Shown piece by piece: positions 24,890-33,554 of a stretch of DNA of 64,000 bases. Both the position numbers and the translations under genes were made by a program. The notes under the pieces were generated by a model. The model saw only the letters and a list, made by a program, of their open reading frames with translations, did no database searches and was not told the origin of the DNA. Numbering within the stretch: the first letter of the stretch is position 1; every line of letters begins with the position of its first letter. Source of the DNA: Bradyrhizobium roseum (lineage in GTDB: Bacteria > Pseudomonadota > Alphaproteobacteria > Rhizobiales > Xanthobacteraceae); contig NZ_CP129212.1 in assembly GCF_030413175.1 (NCBI RefSeq), forward strand, positions 434,001 through 498,000, read 5' to 3'.

Positions 24890-25762
24890 GTGACCCCACC
24901 CGACTATGAGTATCTGCGTAAGCTCTTGAAGGATCATTCCGGTCTCGACCTGTCCGCAGACAAGCAATATTTGATCGAAAGCCGCCTGCTCCCGCTGTCG
25001 CGCAAATGCGGTGTGGCGGGCATCAGCGAACTCGTGCAGAAGATGAAGGGCGGATCGTCGTCGATCATCGCCCAGGTGGTGGAAGCCATGACCACCAACG
25101 AGACCTTCTTCTTCCGCGACAAGGTGCCGTTCGAACACTTCCGCGACACGATCATGCCGGAGATTTTGGCTGCGCGCGCCGGCCGCAAGAGCATCAGGAT
25201 ATGGTGCGCTGCCGGCTCGACCGGCCAGGAGCCGTATTCGCTTGCCATGTCGCTGAAGGAAATGGGGGCGGCGCTTGCTGGATGGCGCGTCGAAATCGTC
25301 GCGACCGACCTGTCCACGGAAGTGCTCGAGAAATCGAAATCGGGCGTCTACAGCCAGTTCGAAGTCCAGCGCGGCCTTCCGATTCAACTGCTCGTCAAAT
25401 ATTTCAAGCAGAACGGCGAGCTATGGCAGATCAACCCGGATCTGCGCGCCATGATTCAGCACCGGCAACTCAACCTGCTGCACGATTTTTCCCAGCTCGG
25501 CACCTTCGACATCATTTTCTGCCGCAACGTCCTGATCTATTTCGATCAGGAGACCAAGATCAATATCTTCGGCCGCCTCGCCAAATCGATGGAGCAGGAC
25601 GGCTTCCTGGTGTTGGGAGCGGCGGAGACGGTCGTCGGCCTGACGGACGCGTTCAAGCCGTTCCCGGAAAAGCGCGGTCTCTATCGGCCAAGCGGTGCGC
25701 GCGCCGCGTCCGTATTGGGAGCCGCGTCGGCGCCGAAAATCGCGGCGTTGGCAGGGCGGTGA
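24890..25762 (+). CDS. cheR: chemotaxis methyltransferase CheR
   Basis: CheR methylates glutamates of chemoreceptors with S-adenosylmethionine, giving sensory adaptation. The 290-residue protein has an all-helical N-terminal domain (YEYLRKLLKDHSGLDLSADK), then TNETFFFRD, the SAM site IWCAAGSTGQEPYSLAM, ATDLS and the IIFCRNVLIYFDQETK stretch. The start is GTG at 24890 after GAGAGGCCATC. It follows cheY by 29 bases, and the PilZ gene begins four bases after its stop. Its partner demethylase cheB, expected here, is missing. Confidence 0.94.
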   Translation: MTPPDYEYLRKLLKDHSGLDLSADKQYLIESRLLPLSRKCGVAGISELVQKMKGGSSSIIAQVVEAMTTNETFFFRDKVPFEHFRDTIMPEILAARAGRKSIRIWCAAGSTGQEPYSLAMSLKEMGAALAGWRVEIVATDLSTEVLEKSKSGVYSQFEVQRGLPIQLLVKYFKQNGELWQINPDLRAMIQHRQLNLLHDFSQLGTFDIIFCRNVLIYFDQETKINIFGRLAKSMEQDGFLVLGAAETVVGLTDAFKPFPEKRGLYRPSGARAASVLGAASAPKIAALAGR

Positions 25763-25765
25763 GCC

Positions 25766-26089
25766 ATGACGGAAGACGGCAAGGGCGGCGTAGAGCGGGT
25801 GACGTTCAGCCGCGGCTATGATGTCTGCCTCATGGCGATCGACGGGACCTGGCGCAGGGACTGCCAGCTCAACGCGATCTCGGATACCGACGCCACGCTG
25901 ACGGTGGAAGGGTCCATTCAGGGGCTCAATCTCAAGGAGTTCTTCCTGCTGCTGTCGTCGACCGGCCTCGCCTATCGCCGCTGCGAACTCGTTCGCGTCA
26001 ATGGCACCGAAATGGACATCCGTTTCCTGCGCGGCAAGAACGCCAAGAAGAAGTCGGGCGGTTCGAAGAAAGAAGAAGCGGTACATTGA
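25766..26089 (+). CDS. PilZ-domain protein
   Basis: A 107-residue PilZ-type protein, the fold that binds cyclic-di-GMP and often adjusts motility. RGYDVCLMAIDGTWRRDCQ starts the barrel, DTDATLTVEGS corresponds to the D/N-x-S-x-x-G region, and GLNLKEFFLLLSSTGLAYRRC continues it. The first c-di-GMP motif (RxxxR) and the serine of the second are weak here, so ligand binding is uncertain. A Lys-rich tail ends it. The gene is four bases after cheR, so it is co-transcribed with the chemotaxis genes. Confidence 0.8.
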   Translation: MTEDGKGGVERVTFSRGYDVCLMAIDGTWRRDCQLNAISDTDATLTVEGSIQGLNLKEFFLLLSSTGLAYRRCELVRVNGTEMDIRFLRGKNAKKKSGGSKKEEAVH

Positions 26090-26331
26090 AGCCGGCCGGC
26101 GCTCCGGCCGGTTGAGGGCGGGCTCGAGCTTTTCCATCGTCGTGGCGGCATCCGGGACCGGCAGAACGCCTGCGGCCTGCCCGATGCCGGGCAGCTATGG
26201 CAGCACGGGGTGGACAGCGCGGGAAGGTTGGGAGAATTTGCTGTGGAGGAACATTGGACGCTCCAGCGGACCGGGGCCGCGCCAGTTTACGCCCCGATCG
26301 CCGAAAGCAACGGCTTGCGGCACGGGCTCGG

Positions 26332-26619
26332 CTATCGCCGGGCCAGCAGGGAGCGCAGGGCGACGCTGAGGCTGACGTCGCAGGACTTCAGCGCTGCAAC
26401 GGCCCTCATGTAGCGGGGCGATACGTCGTCGAGCACGATGATATTGGCGGAACTCTCGGGGCCGCCGGTCGGCGTTTCCCGGTCGATCATCTGCTCGATC
26501 AGACGCAGGCTGCTCTGGACGTGCTCGACCAGGCTGACGAGGTCCGAAACCACGGCGCGGTAGGCGGCCTTCTGGTCGTGGGGCGCCTGTGCGGCGCCGT
26601 CGCCTGAGGCGGTCGGCAT
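26332..26619 (-). CDS. hypothetical 95-residue helical protein
   Basis: A small soluble protein with two amphipathic helices (YRAVVSDLVSLVEHVQSSLRLIEQMI, then SPRYMRAVAALKSCDVSLSVALRSLL). Between them lies NIIVLDDVSPRY. I recognise no named family. The protein is divergent from the FixJ-like gene at 26762, and AGGAGT-type purines stand before its ATG. It lies directly after the che operon, but on the other strand. Confidence 0.6.
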   Translation of the reverse strand: MPTASGDGAAQAPHDQKAAYRAVVSDLVSLVEHVQSSLRLIEQMIDRETPTGGPESSANIIVLDDVSPRYMRAVAALKSCDVSLSVALRSLLARR

Positions 26620-26761
26620 GGATGCACTCCTTGGTTACTTTTTTAGGGATGCGTTGCTACTTGTGCGTTAAGCCATCGTCCCGTACAAATACTGACCGGT
26701 ATGGTGTTCGATACTGTTATCCGAGTGTGCGTCACATCCAACCACGCATGGACGATGGAAC

Positions 26762-27403
26762 ATGGCTGAGAATGCCCCCTCCCGCGGGGAGATTTTTGTA
26801 GTCGACGATGACCCTGCTGTTCGCGATACACTTTCGATGGCCTTGTCGGCCGGCGGCTATCAGGTCATCTGTTTCGCTGACGGCGCAGCCCTGCTGGCTA
26901 TTGCGCGGACGCGGACGCCTGCCTGCATGCTGCTCGATGTGCATATCCCCGGCAAATCCGGTCTGGATATTCTGAAGGAACTTCATGGCGAGGATTATCC
27001 CGCGCCGATCTTCATGATCTCCGGGCAGGGCGACATCGCCATGGCGGTCAGCGCCATCAAGAGTGGTGCGCTGGATTTCATCGAGAAGCCGTTTCGCGGC
27101 AGTGAAATCGTGACGAGACTCGATGAGGCCATCGAAGCCTATGCGCGCCGGCAGGCGCAAAATGCGCCGTCGCGTATTGCGACCATGCATTTTCCGGGGC
27201 GCGAGCCGCTCACGCGGCGCGAACGCGAGGTGTTGGAGCAGTTCACCGCCGGCGCGTCCAACAAGGAAGCCGGACGGCATCTCGGGATCAGCCCGCGTAC
27301 GATCGAGGATCACCGCGCCAATATCATGAAGAAGCTCGGCGCGCGCAACGCGGCAGACCTTGTGCGGATCGTGATGACCACCCAGCGCCAGGGGCAGGCC
27401 TGA
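26762..27403 (+). CDS. FixJ-like response regulator
   Basis: A 213-residue two-domain regulator. The receiver has DDD (15-17), phospho-Asp59 in LLDVHIPG, Ser in MISGQGD and Lys in IEKPFRG. The LuxR-type helix-turn-helix follows (about 150-208: LTRREREVLEQF, ISPRTIEDHRANIMKKLG). FixJ-type proteins activate genes when phosphorylated by FixL-like kinases. It converges with the large hybrid kinase gene at 27501-31001, its most likely nearby phospho-donor. It is not necessarily a nitrogen-fixation regulator; no fix genes are here. Confidence 0.88.
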   Translation: MAENAPSRGEIFVVDDDPAVRDTLSMALSAGGYQVICFADGAALLAIARTRTPACMLLDVHIPGKSGLDILKELHGEDYPAPIFMISGQGDIAMAVSAIKSGALDFIEKPFRGSEIVTRLDEAIEAYARRQAQNAPSRIATMHFPGREPLTRREREVLEQFTAGASNKEAGRHLGISPRTIEDHRANIMKKLGARNAADLVRIVMTTQRQGQA

Positions 27404-27500
27404 TCTTCGGCACCGGATGACGGATCTGCCTGCGGACCTGTCCGATTGCCCGATTTGACATCTGATCGCGGGCACGCCGGATGCAGGCGCTACAGCGGGA

Positions 27501-30500
27501 TCATCCGGCAAGCGCCTTTCGGATCATGATCGCCATATCCGATTTCCGGTAGGGTTTGGCGAGCAGCAATACGCCTTCGTCGAGCCGGCCGTGATGGATG
27601 ATGGCATTCTCGGTGTAACCCGAGGTGAACAGCACTTTCAGGCCGGGCCTGATCCTTGCCATCTCGTCGGCGAGCTGGCGCCCGTTCATGCCGGGCATGA
27701 TCACGTCGGTGAACAGCAGGTCGAACGATTGGCCGTTGCGAGCGAGCAGCAGCGCCTCGGTCGCGTTCGCCGCATCCAGCGTGACGTAACCGAGCGAATG
27801 CAACTGCGTCAGCACATAGTTGCGCACCAGCGTGTCGTCTTCCACGACCAGGATCGTTTCATGGCCGCCCTCGACGGCCGGTGCCGGCGCCGGTTCGGCG
27901 ACCGGCAGGGCGCCCATGGCCGGCGGCAGGTACATCTTGATCGTCGTGCCATTACCCTCCTCGCTGTAGATCGTGATGTGGCCGGCCGACTGCTTGACGA
28001 AGCCGTACACCATGCTCAGTCCCAGGCCGGTGCCCTTGCCAGGGCCCTTCGAGGTGAAGAACGGATTGAATACCTTGTCGCGAATCGCGGCCGGGATGCC
28101 GGTTCCGGTATCGCTGACCGCGATCATGGCATAGCGGCCGGGCCGGAGGTCGCCCTGCGTCCGCGCATATTGTTCATCCAGGGTGACAAAGCCGGTCTCG
28201 ATGATCAGCTTGCCGCCGTCGGGCATCGCATCGCGGGCGTTGAGGGCCAGGTTGAGGATCGCGGTGGCGAGCTGGTTGGGGTCGACGATTGCCGGACAGG
28301 TCTCGTCTTCGAACACGGACTCGATCTCGACATGCTCGCCGAGCGTTCGTTGCAGCAGTTTCGCGGTGTCGATGATCAGCGTGTTGACGTCGGTGATCTT
28401 CGGCTCGAGCGGCTGCTTGCGCGCGAAAGCGAGCAGGTGCTGGGTGAGGTCGGCGCCGCGCGACGCCGCCTCGTCGATCATCCGCGTGATGGCGGCAAGC
28501 TGCGGCTCGGCCTTGACGGCATCGGCCAGGATTTCAATCGTTCCCGTGATCACGGTCAGGATATTGTTGAAGTCGTGGGCGATGCCGCCGGTGAGCTGGC
28601 CGATCGCCTCCATCTTCTCGGCCTGTCTGATCCGTTCCTCCGCGGCGACTCGCTCGGTGAGATCGCGGATGAAGGCATTGAATACGAAGCCGTCGCGCGT
28701 CTTCAGCGCGGCGATGCTCAACTCAACCGTGATCTCCGTGTTGTCGCGCCGCCTGACAACGAGTTCGCGGCGCGGGTAGCGAACCACATGGTCGGGAGAA
28801 GCCATAAAAGTCTGGAGACCGGTTTTGAGGGGGCCTCCCGGCCGGCCCATCAGGTCGAACACATTTTTCCCAAGCGCTTCATCGCGCCGCCACCCCAGCA
28901 GATTTTCGGCCTGCGTGTTCCAGTCCAGGATTGTGCCTTCCGCGTCGATCTGAACGAAAGCGTCGAGTGCGGTTTCGATGATGCCGCGCGCAAGCTGTTC
29001 GCTTTCGCGCAGCGTCTCCTGCGCCAACCGGGTTTCGGTCATGTCGCGGCCGACGAAGAAGAAGCGCTTGACCGGCCCGGACCAAGTCCCGAGCCAGGAT
29101 AGCCAAACTTCCCGCCCGTTCTTGTGCATGCAGCGCGTATCCGACATCTTTGGGCGCAATCCGAGCCGGCCAGCGCGCATTTCCTCGCGGGCTTTCTCGA
29201 GATGGTCGGGGTGAATGAAGTCGACTCCGCTGCGGCCGATCATTTCTTCCGGCCGATAGCCCAGTATCGCCTCGCAGCTTGGGCTGATCTGGACCAGGAA
29301 GCCCCGTCCGTCCATCACCATGATCAGATCCTGCGACGTCTCGAAGATGCGGCGAAGCTCCTCGGTCTGCTGCCGCAGCACCTGCCTGGTCTTGTTGCTT
29401 TCGGTTATGTCGCGCACAACCTTCGAGATGCCGATGATCGTGCCGGAGGAGGACTTGATCGGGGAAATTCCGACCGAGACTTCGATCAAGCTGCCATCCT
29501 GCCGCCGGCGCACCGTTTCGGTGTGTTGGAAGCGCTCGCCCCAGCCGATCCGGCGCAGCGCGTCCCGGATCTCCGGCAGCTTGTCGTCGGGGACGAGAAG
29601 CGTGATGTTCTGGCCGACGGCTTCCGCCGCGCTATATCCGAACAGTTGCTCCGCCGCCGGATTCCAGCCGGTGATGGTGCCGTCGAGCGACATTGTGATC
29701 ATGCCATCGCTGGAGGATTCGACCGCCGCGTTGAACAGCCGCTCCCGCTCGGCATGATGGTCGCGCGCCGCCACGGTGCGGCGATGTTCCTGAACCTCTT
29801 GCTGAAGCGCGGCGGTCTTCGCATTCACCTCCTCTATCGCTTGCGCAAACGCGCGCGCGAGCACGCCGGTTTCGCCGCGCGCATCGACCGGAATCGCGGC
29901 CTTGCCCTTGCTGGATACCCCCTGAACGGCCTCGGTCAGCCGCACGATCGGTCGCGTCAGCGACCGCGCGATCAGAAGCGCCAGCACCGCCGCCGACAAT
30001 ACGGCGATCGCTCCAACCAGAAGCGAGGTGTTCCTGATGCTCGCCGCCGGCGCCATGATCGCGGCATTGGATGTGGCCTCGATCACAGCGACCCATTCGG
30101 ACCCGGCGAGAACCGCGGGCGCAAATGCGATACCGTTAGATCTCCCGGCGTCGTCCGCAACGATCTCGGCGCTGCCTTGCGTGGCCCCCGCTTGCGCCGC
30201 CAGATGCGGGAAGTCGGCCTTCCAGTCGTTGGGCCTGCCGAGCAGCGCACCGAATTCGCGCGAACGATCCGGATGTATGAGGTAATCGCCGGACTGGTTG
30301 ACGACGTAGATCGCTTCGCCCGGCCAGACCGACGCCCGGACGCGATCGAAGGCGCGCCGCATGTCGACGTTGATCATGAAGATGCCGAATGGCTTGCCGT
30401 CGTTCGCAAAGACCGGCGTCGCGACGCGAATCGTCGGCCTGTGCACCTCCTCGATCAGTCCGTTGAAGCGGCCCAGATTGAGCGGCGAGACGTAGATCTG

Positions 30501-31001
30501 CGTGGGACCGAGCCGGATCGTTTCCTGGAAGTAGTCGCGATCGCCTCGCTTCTGCAGACCGTCTTCCGGAACGATCCGGACCGTGCCGTTCGGTCCGTTG
30601 CGGTCGACGCGGACCAGTTCGCGACCGTCGTCGTCGATCCCGATGATTCGGAACATCGAATAGCTCGGCTTGGCTACGAGCTCCGCCGCGAAGCGCGATG
30701 CAATCCGGTCACGCCAGGTCTTGTCAGAGACACCGTCGATCGGATCGGTGCCGCCCGCGGTGCGGGCGCGGACAAGTCCTTGCAGCGCCACGGCGGAACG
30801 GAAACCCACGACATCGCCGGTCGCGCTTGCCGCGTAATATTCGAGATCGGTCGCCACCTGCCGCGAATGCGTCTCGATGCGGTCGCGGGCACGCTGCAGC
30901 AGCGCCTGTTCCAGGTTGCGATAGCTCAGCCATCCGACCGCGGAAACCGCGATCGCGACGAGCCCGATCATTGCGACGGCAAGCCTCGTTGTGAGCGTCA
31001 T
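27501..31001 (-). CDS. large hybrid histidine kinase: Cache-HAMP-PAS-PAS-PAS-HisKA-HATPase-REC
   Basis: A membrane sensor of 1166 residues. The first segment (RLAVAMIGLVAIAVSAVGWL) and a second near 315-335 flank a periplasmic double-Cache domain. A HAMP region (IARSLTRPIVRLTEAV) and coiled coil follow, then three PAS domains (each starting near AVESSSDGMITM, ETSQDLIMVMD, ETALDAFVQID). The kinase core has HisKA GGIAHDFNNILTVITG, an N-box with LNARDAMPDGG and the G-box GTGIPA. The C-terminal receiver has VVEDD and FTDVIMPGMNG. The ATG at 31001 follows GGCGGAAG. An alternative ATG at 31070 overlaps the stop of the upstream receiver gene as TAATG and would add 23 residues. Confidence 0.93.
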   Translation of the reverse strand: MTLTTRLAVAMIGLVAIAVSAVGWLSYRNLEQALLQRARDRIETHSRQVATDLEYYAASATGDVVGFRSAVALQGLVRARTAGGTDPIDGVSDKTWRDRIASRFAAELVAKPSYSMFRIIGIDDDGRELVRVDRNGPNGTVRIVPEDGLQKRGDRDYFQETIRLGPTQIYVSPLNLGRFNGLIEEVHRPTIRVATPVFANDGKPFGIFMINVDMRRAFDRVRASVWPGEAIYVVNQSGDYLIHPDRSREFGALLGRPNDWKADFPHLAAQAGATQGSAEIVADDAGRSNGIAFAPAVLAGSEWVAVIEATSNAAIMAPAASIRNTSLLVGAIAVLSAAVLALLIARSLTRPIVRLTEAVQGVSSKGKAAIPVDARGETGVLARAFAQAIEEVNAKTAALQQEVQEHRRTVAARDHHAERERLFNAAVESSSDGMITMSLDGTITGWNPAAEQLFGYSAAEAVGQNITLLVPDDKLPEIRDALRRIGWGERFQHTETVRRRQDGSLIEVSVGISPIKSSSGTIIGISKVVRDITESNKTRQVLRQQTEELRRIFETSQDLIMVMDGRGFLVQISPSCEAILGYRPEEMIGRSGVDFIHPDHLEKAREEMRAGRLGLRPKMSDTRCMHKNGREVWLSWLGTWSGPVKRFFFVGRDMTETRLAQETLRESEQLARGIIETALDAFVQIDAEGTILDWNTQAENLLGWRRDEALGKNVFDLMGRPGGPLKTGLQTFMASPDHVVRYPRRELVVRRRDNTEITVELSIAALKTRDGFVFNAFIRDLTERVAAEERIRQAEKMEAIGQLTGGIAHDFNNILTVITGTIEILADAVKAEPQLAAITRMIDEAASRGADLTQHLLAFARKQPLEPKITDVNTLIIDTAKLLQRTLGEHVEIESVFEDETCPAIVDPNQLATAILNLALNARDAMPDGGKLIIETGFVTLDEQYARTQGDLRPGRYAMIAVSDTGTGIPAAIRDKVFNPFFTSKGPGKGTGLGLSMVYGFVKQSAGHITIYSEEGNGTTIKMYLPPAMGALPVAEPAPAPAVEGGHETILVVEDDTLVRNYVLTQLHSLGYVTLDAANATEALLLARNGQSFDLLFTDVIMPGMNGRQLADEMARIRPGLKVLFTSGYTENAIIHHGRLDEGVLLLAKPYRKSDMAIMIRKALAG

Positions 31002-31069
31002 GTCGGTGGTCTTCCGCCCCCCGCTCCGGCGCAGTAAGCCGCTGAACCAATGGGGAATGCTATGGCGCA

Positions 31070-31498
31070 TTACGGGGAGGAAGCAACACCGCCGGCAGGT
31101 CGTGACGCACCGCAACCTGCGGTGTGCAGGCATCTTGCAACGGCTGCCAGCAGGTCGGCGGGCCGGAACGGCTTCTGCAGGCTCGAGACCGCGCCGAGCT
31201 TGGTCGCCATCGTCAGGAAGTCTGGGACACCGTCCGCGTCCGAGGTGGTCAGCCGGCCCGAGATGACGATGATCGGCATCTGCGGCCGGTGCTGGCGGAC
31301 CATCCGCATGGTCTCGAATCCATCCATTCCCGGCATGAAGATGTCCAGGAACAGCAGATCGAAATCGCCGGTCTTGCACAATGCCAGGCCATTTCGTCCG
31401 CTGTCGGCGGTGACCACGCTGTGGCCGGCGCGCTCGAGGAGCAGGCGGACCGTCACCTGGACCGCCGCATCGTCATCAACGACCAGTATTCTTGCCAA
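31070..31498 (-). CDS. single-domain response regulator upstream of hybrid kinase
   Basis: A 142-residue receiver with VDDD (7-10), phospho-Asp52 in FLDIFMPGMDG, Ser in VISGRL and Lys in LQKPFRPAD. The stop TAA shares a base with a possible kinase ATG (TAATG). The receiver and kinase are therefore probably translated together and act in one phosphorelay. A closely similar receiver lies at 17281-17697. The C-terminal tail after the receiver is Ala/Gly/Ser-rich. Confidence 0.88.
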   Translation of the reverse strand: MARILVVDDDAAVQVTVRLLLERAGHSVVTADSGRNGLALCKTGDFDLLFLDIFMPGMDGFETMRMVRQHRPQMPIIVISGRLTTSDADGVPDFLTMATKLGAVSSLQKPFRPADLLAAVARCLHTAGCGASRPAGGVASSP

Positions 31499-31717
31499 GC
31501 AATAAGTCCCCGAGCTCCGCTGGAATCGATCAACGGCAGGTGGCGAGTTATGCCGAATCGGCTTGTTGTCGCAACTGCTTCCTTGGCAGGAACATGGCGG
31601 TCACGGGATTGGAGCTGAATAAGAGAATCTGATATCCGCACGATGCCGGGCAGACAAAAGCAGGGCGCTCGCGTAGCGCGCGTGATTCGTCTGCGCGAAG
31701 CGGCTAAGCCGCAAGGA

Positions 31718-32437
31718 TCAGTTGCTGAGATATTCTGGATAGCGCGATCGGATCCGGGTCAGCTCGCTCAGCGTTCCCGATAGATGTGTGCGCAGGTGCT
31801 TCTGCGCCTCATCGGGCTCCCCGGCATCGATCGCCTTCGCGATCAGTCTGTGATGCCTGACGATATCCTGCGCCTTGCCGGGCGAGGGCAGGTGCATCCG
31901 GCGCAGCCGGTCGATATGGCCGCTGCGGCTGCGCACCAGCGTCCAGATGTCCTGCTTGTCGGCGGCGGCATAGAGTTGGCTGTGGAATTCGTTGTCGGCG
32001 GCCATGAATTTTTCGAAATCGCCGTCCTTGGCATATTGCTGCTGGCGGGCAATCGTCATGTTGAGCTCGGTCGCGAGCGTCTTGTCGTGCTCGATCGCAA
32101 GCCCGCGCACGATTTCGAGTTCGACAGCCTGCCGCAGGAAATGCGCCTGTTGCGCCAGCCTTATGTCGACTCGGCTGACCACGGTCGCATATTGCGGAAA
32201 GACGTCGACCAGGCCCTCTTCTTCCAGCCGCATCAGCGCGTCGCGGATCGGGGTAGAACTGACGCCGAACCGGCTCGCCAGCGCCGCGCGCGACAGCGGC
32301 GATCCCGGCGGCAATTCCAGCGAAATGATCATGCCGCGCAGGCGCTCGAACACCTGCGGCGCCGCCTGGCGGTCGCGATCGAGCCCGCTGGTGGAGCGAG
32401 GGGCGGCGCGGCGGGAAGCGGTTTGCGAGGGAGCCAT
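31718..32437 (-). CDS. GntR-family regulator, FadR/FCD subfamily
   Basis: A 239-residue repressor-type protein. The winged helix-turn-helix (about 28-95) has SPLSRAALASRFGVSSTPIRDALMRLEEEGLV-like features. The helical FCD domain carries the metal-site pattern D-x3-H (DNEFH), HH and H-x3-H (HLRTH), which in this subfamily often binds an organic acid through a metal ion. It is divergent from the ABC transporter and dehydratase genes, separated by a perfect palindrome, and most likely represses them until a substrate or intermediate appears. Confidence 0.88.
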   Translation of the reverse strand: MAPSQTASRRAAPRSTSGLDRDRQAAPQVFERLRGMIISLELPPGSPLSRAALASRFGVSSTPIRDALMRLEEEGLVDVFPQYATVVSRVDIRLAQQAHFLRQAVELEIVRGLAIEHDKTLATELNMTIARQQQYAKDGDFEKFMAADNEFHSQLYAAADKQDIWTLVRSRSGHIDRLRRMHLPSPGKAQDIVRHHRLIAKAIDAGEPDEAQKHLRTHLSGTLSELTRIRSRYPEYLSN

Positions 32438-32474
32438 CGGGCGACCGGCCGGTTCAGGGGGCTTGCTTCATGTA

Positions 32475-32490
32475 CACTAATACATTAGTG
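32475..32490. promoter_or_regulatory. probable operator of the GntR regulator
   Basis: CACTAAT, two bases and ATTAGTG form a perfect 7+7 palindrome. It sits between the divergent GntR gene (start 32437) and the transporter gene (start 32533) in AT-rich sequence. FadR-type regulators bind such short palindromes. The position next to both promoters suits repression of both. Confidence 0.7.
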
Positions 32491-32532
32491 CATCTCCTCG
32501 AAAACGTCAACGAAGCCGGGAGGAGATGTGCG

Positions 32533-33549
32533 ATGAGGAACAGGATATCTAGCGCCATTGCGGGCGCCGTCGCAGTGCTGATGATGTCTGCTGGTGCGCC
32601 GGCTTCGGCGCAGCAGAAGGCCGAGGTGACGCTGTCGCGGCAGCCGGGCATCTTCTACATGCCATCGCATGTCATGGAAAAGAACAGGCTGATCGAGAAG
32701 CATGCAGCCTCTCTCGGCGTTCCCGGCGTGTCGACCAAATGGATCAATCTAAGCGGCGGCGGCGCGCAGACCGATGCGCTGCTCGCCGGCAGCGTCGATA
32801 TCCTCAACACCGGGACCGGCAATCTGCTGCTGTTGTGGGATCGCACCCGCGGCGGCGTCAAGGGCATCGTTGCCACCTCGGCGCAGCCGATGACGCTGAT
32901 CAGCCGCGACGCCAATATCAAGTCGATCAAGGATTTCGGTCCGAACGACAAGATCGCGGTGCCGACCGTAAAAGTATCGACCCAGGCGATCGTGCTGCAG
33001 ATCGCAGCCGGCGAGGCTTTCGGGGCCGATCAATGGTCGAAGCTCGATCCCAACACCGTGCAACTCGGTCACCCCGACGCCTATGTGGCGATGACCAATA
33101 CCCAGCATGAGGTGCGCAATCATTTCGCGATCCCGCCGTTCACGTTCCTCGAGCTGAAGAACGTCCCCGGCGCGCATGTGGTGCTGTCGTCGCCCGACGT
33201 GATGGGCGGCCCGCTCAGCCAGGCGCAGTTCTTCACCACCACCAAATTCGCCGACGCCAATCCGAAGATCGTGCAGGCGGTGCGCGACGCCACCAAGGAA
33301 GCGCATGACCTGATCCGCAGCGACACGAAGGCGGCGGTCGAAATCTACAAGGAGGTCACCGGCGACAAGACCAGCGTCGAGGACCTGCTGGCGTGGCTCA
33401 AGGAGCCCGGCATGATGGAGTGGAATCTGCAGCCGCAAGGCACCATGAAGTTCGCCGCCCATCTGTTCAAGACCGGCACGCTGAAGACGATGCCCAAGGC
33501 GTTTACAGACTATTACCTGCCGGTCGCGCACGACCTGAAGGGCAATTGA
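32533..33549 (+). CDS. ABC transporter substrate-binding protein, NitT/TauT (SsuA/NMT1) type
   Basis: A 338-residue periplasmic binding protein. The signal peptide is MRNRISSAIAGAVAVLMMSAGAPASAQQ. The body matches the nitrate/sulfonate/taurine family: FYMPSHVMEKNRLIEKHA, LAGSVDILNTGTG, IAVPTVKVSTQAI. Members bind sulfonates, nitrate, thiamine precursors, phthalate and other small anions. The ATG at 32533 follows GGGAGGAGATG; the upstream in-frame Met at 32470 lies inside the operator and is rejected. It is the first gene of the operon with the ATPase, permease, dehydratase and RraA-like genes. The ligand is unknown. Confidence 0.88.
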   Translation: MRNRISSAIAGAVAVLMMSAGAPASAQQKAEVTLSRQPGIFYMPSHVMEKNRLIEKHAASLGVPGVSTKWINLSGGGAQTDALLAGSVDILNTGTGNLLLLWDRTRGGVKGIVATSAQPMTLISRDANIKSIKDFGPNDKIAVPTVKVSTQAIVLQIAAGEAFGADQWSKLDPNTVQLGHPDAYVAMTNTQHEVRNHFAIPPFTFLELKNVPGAHVVLSSPDVMGGPLSQAQFFTTTKFADANPKIVQAVRDATKEAHDLIRSDTKAAVEIYKEVTGDKTSVEDLLAWLKEPGMMEWNLQPQGTMKFAAHLFKTGTLKTMPKAFTDYYLPVAHDLKGN

Positions 33550-33554
33550 TCGAT

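Noticed and set aside
29124..31037. 637-residue plus-strand open frame
   Set aside because: It lies opposite the hybrid kinase, which has clear PAS and kinase motifs; high GC keeps the shadow frame open.
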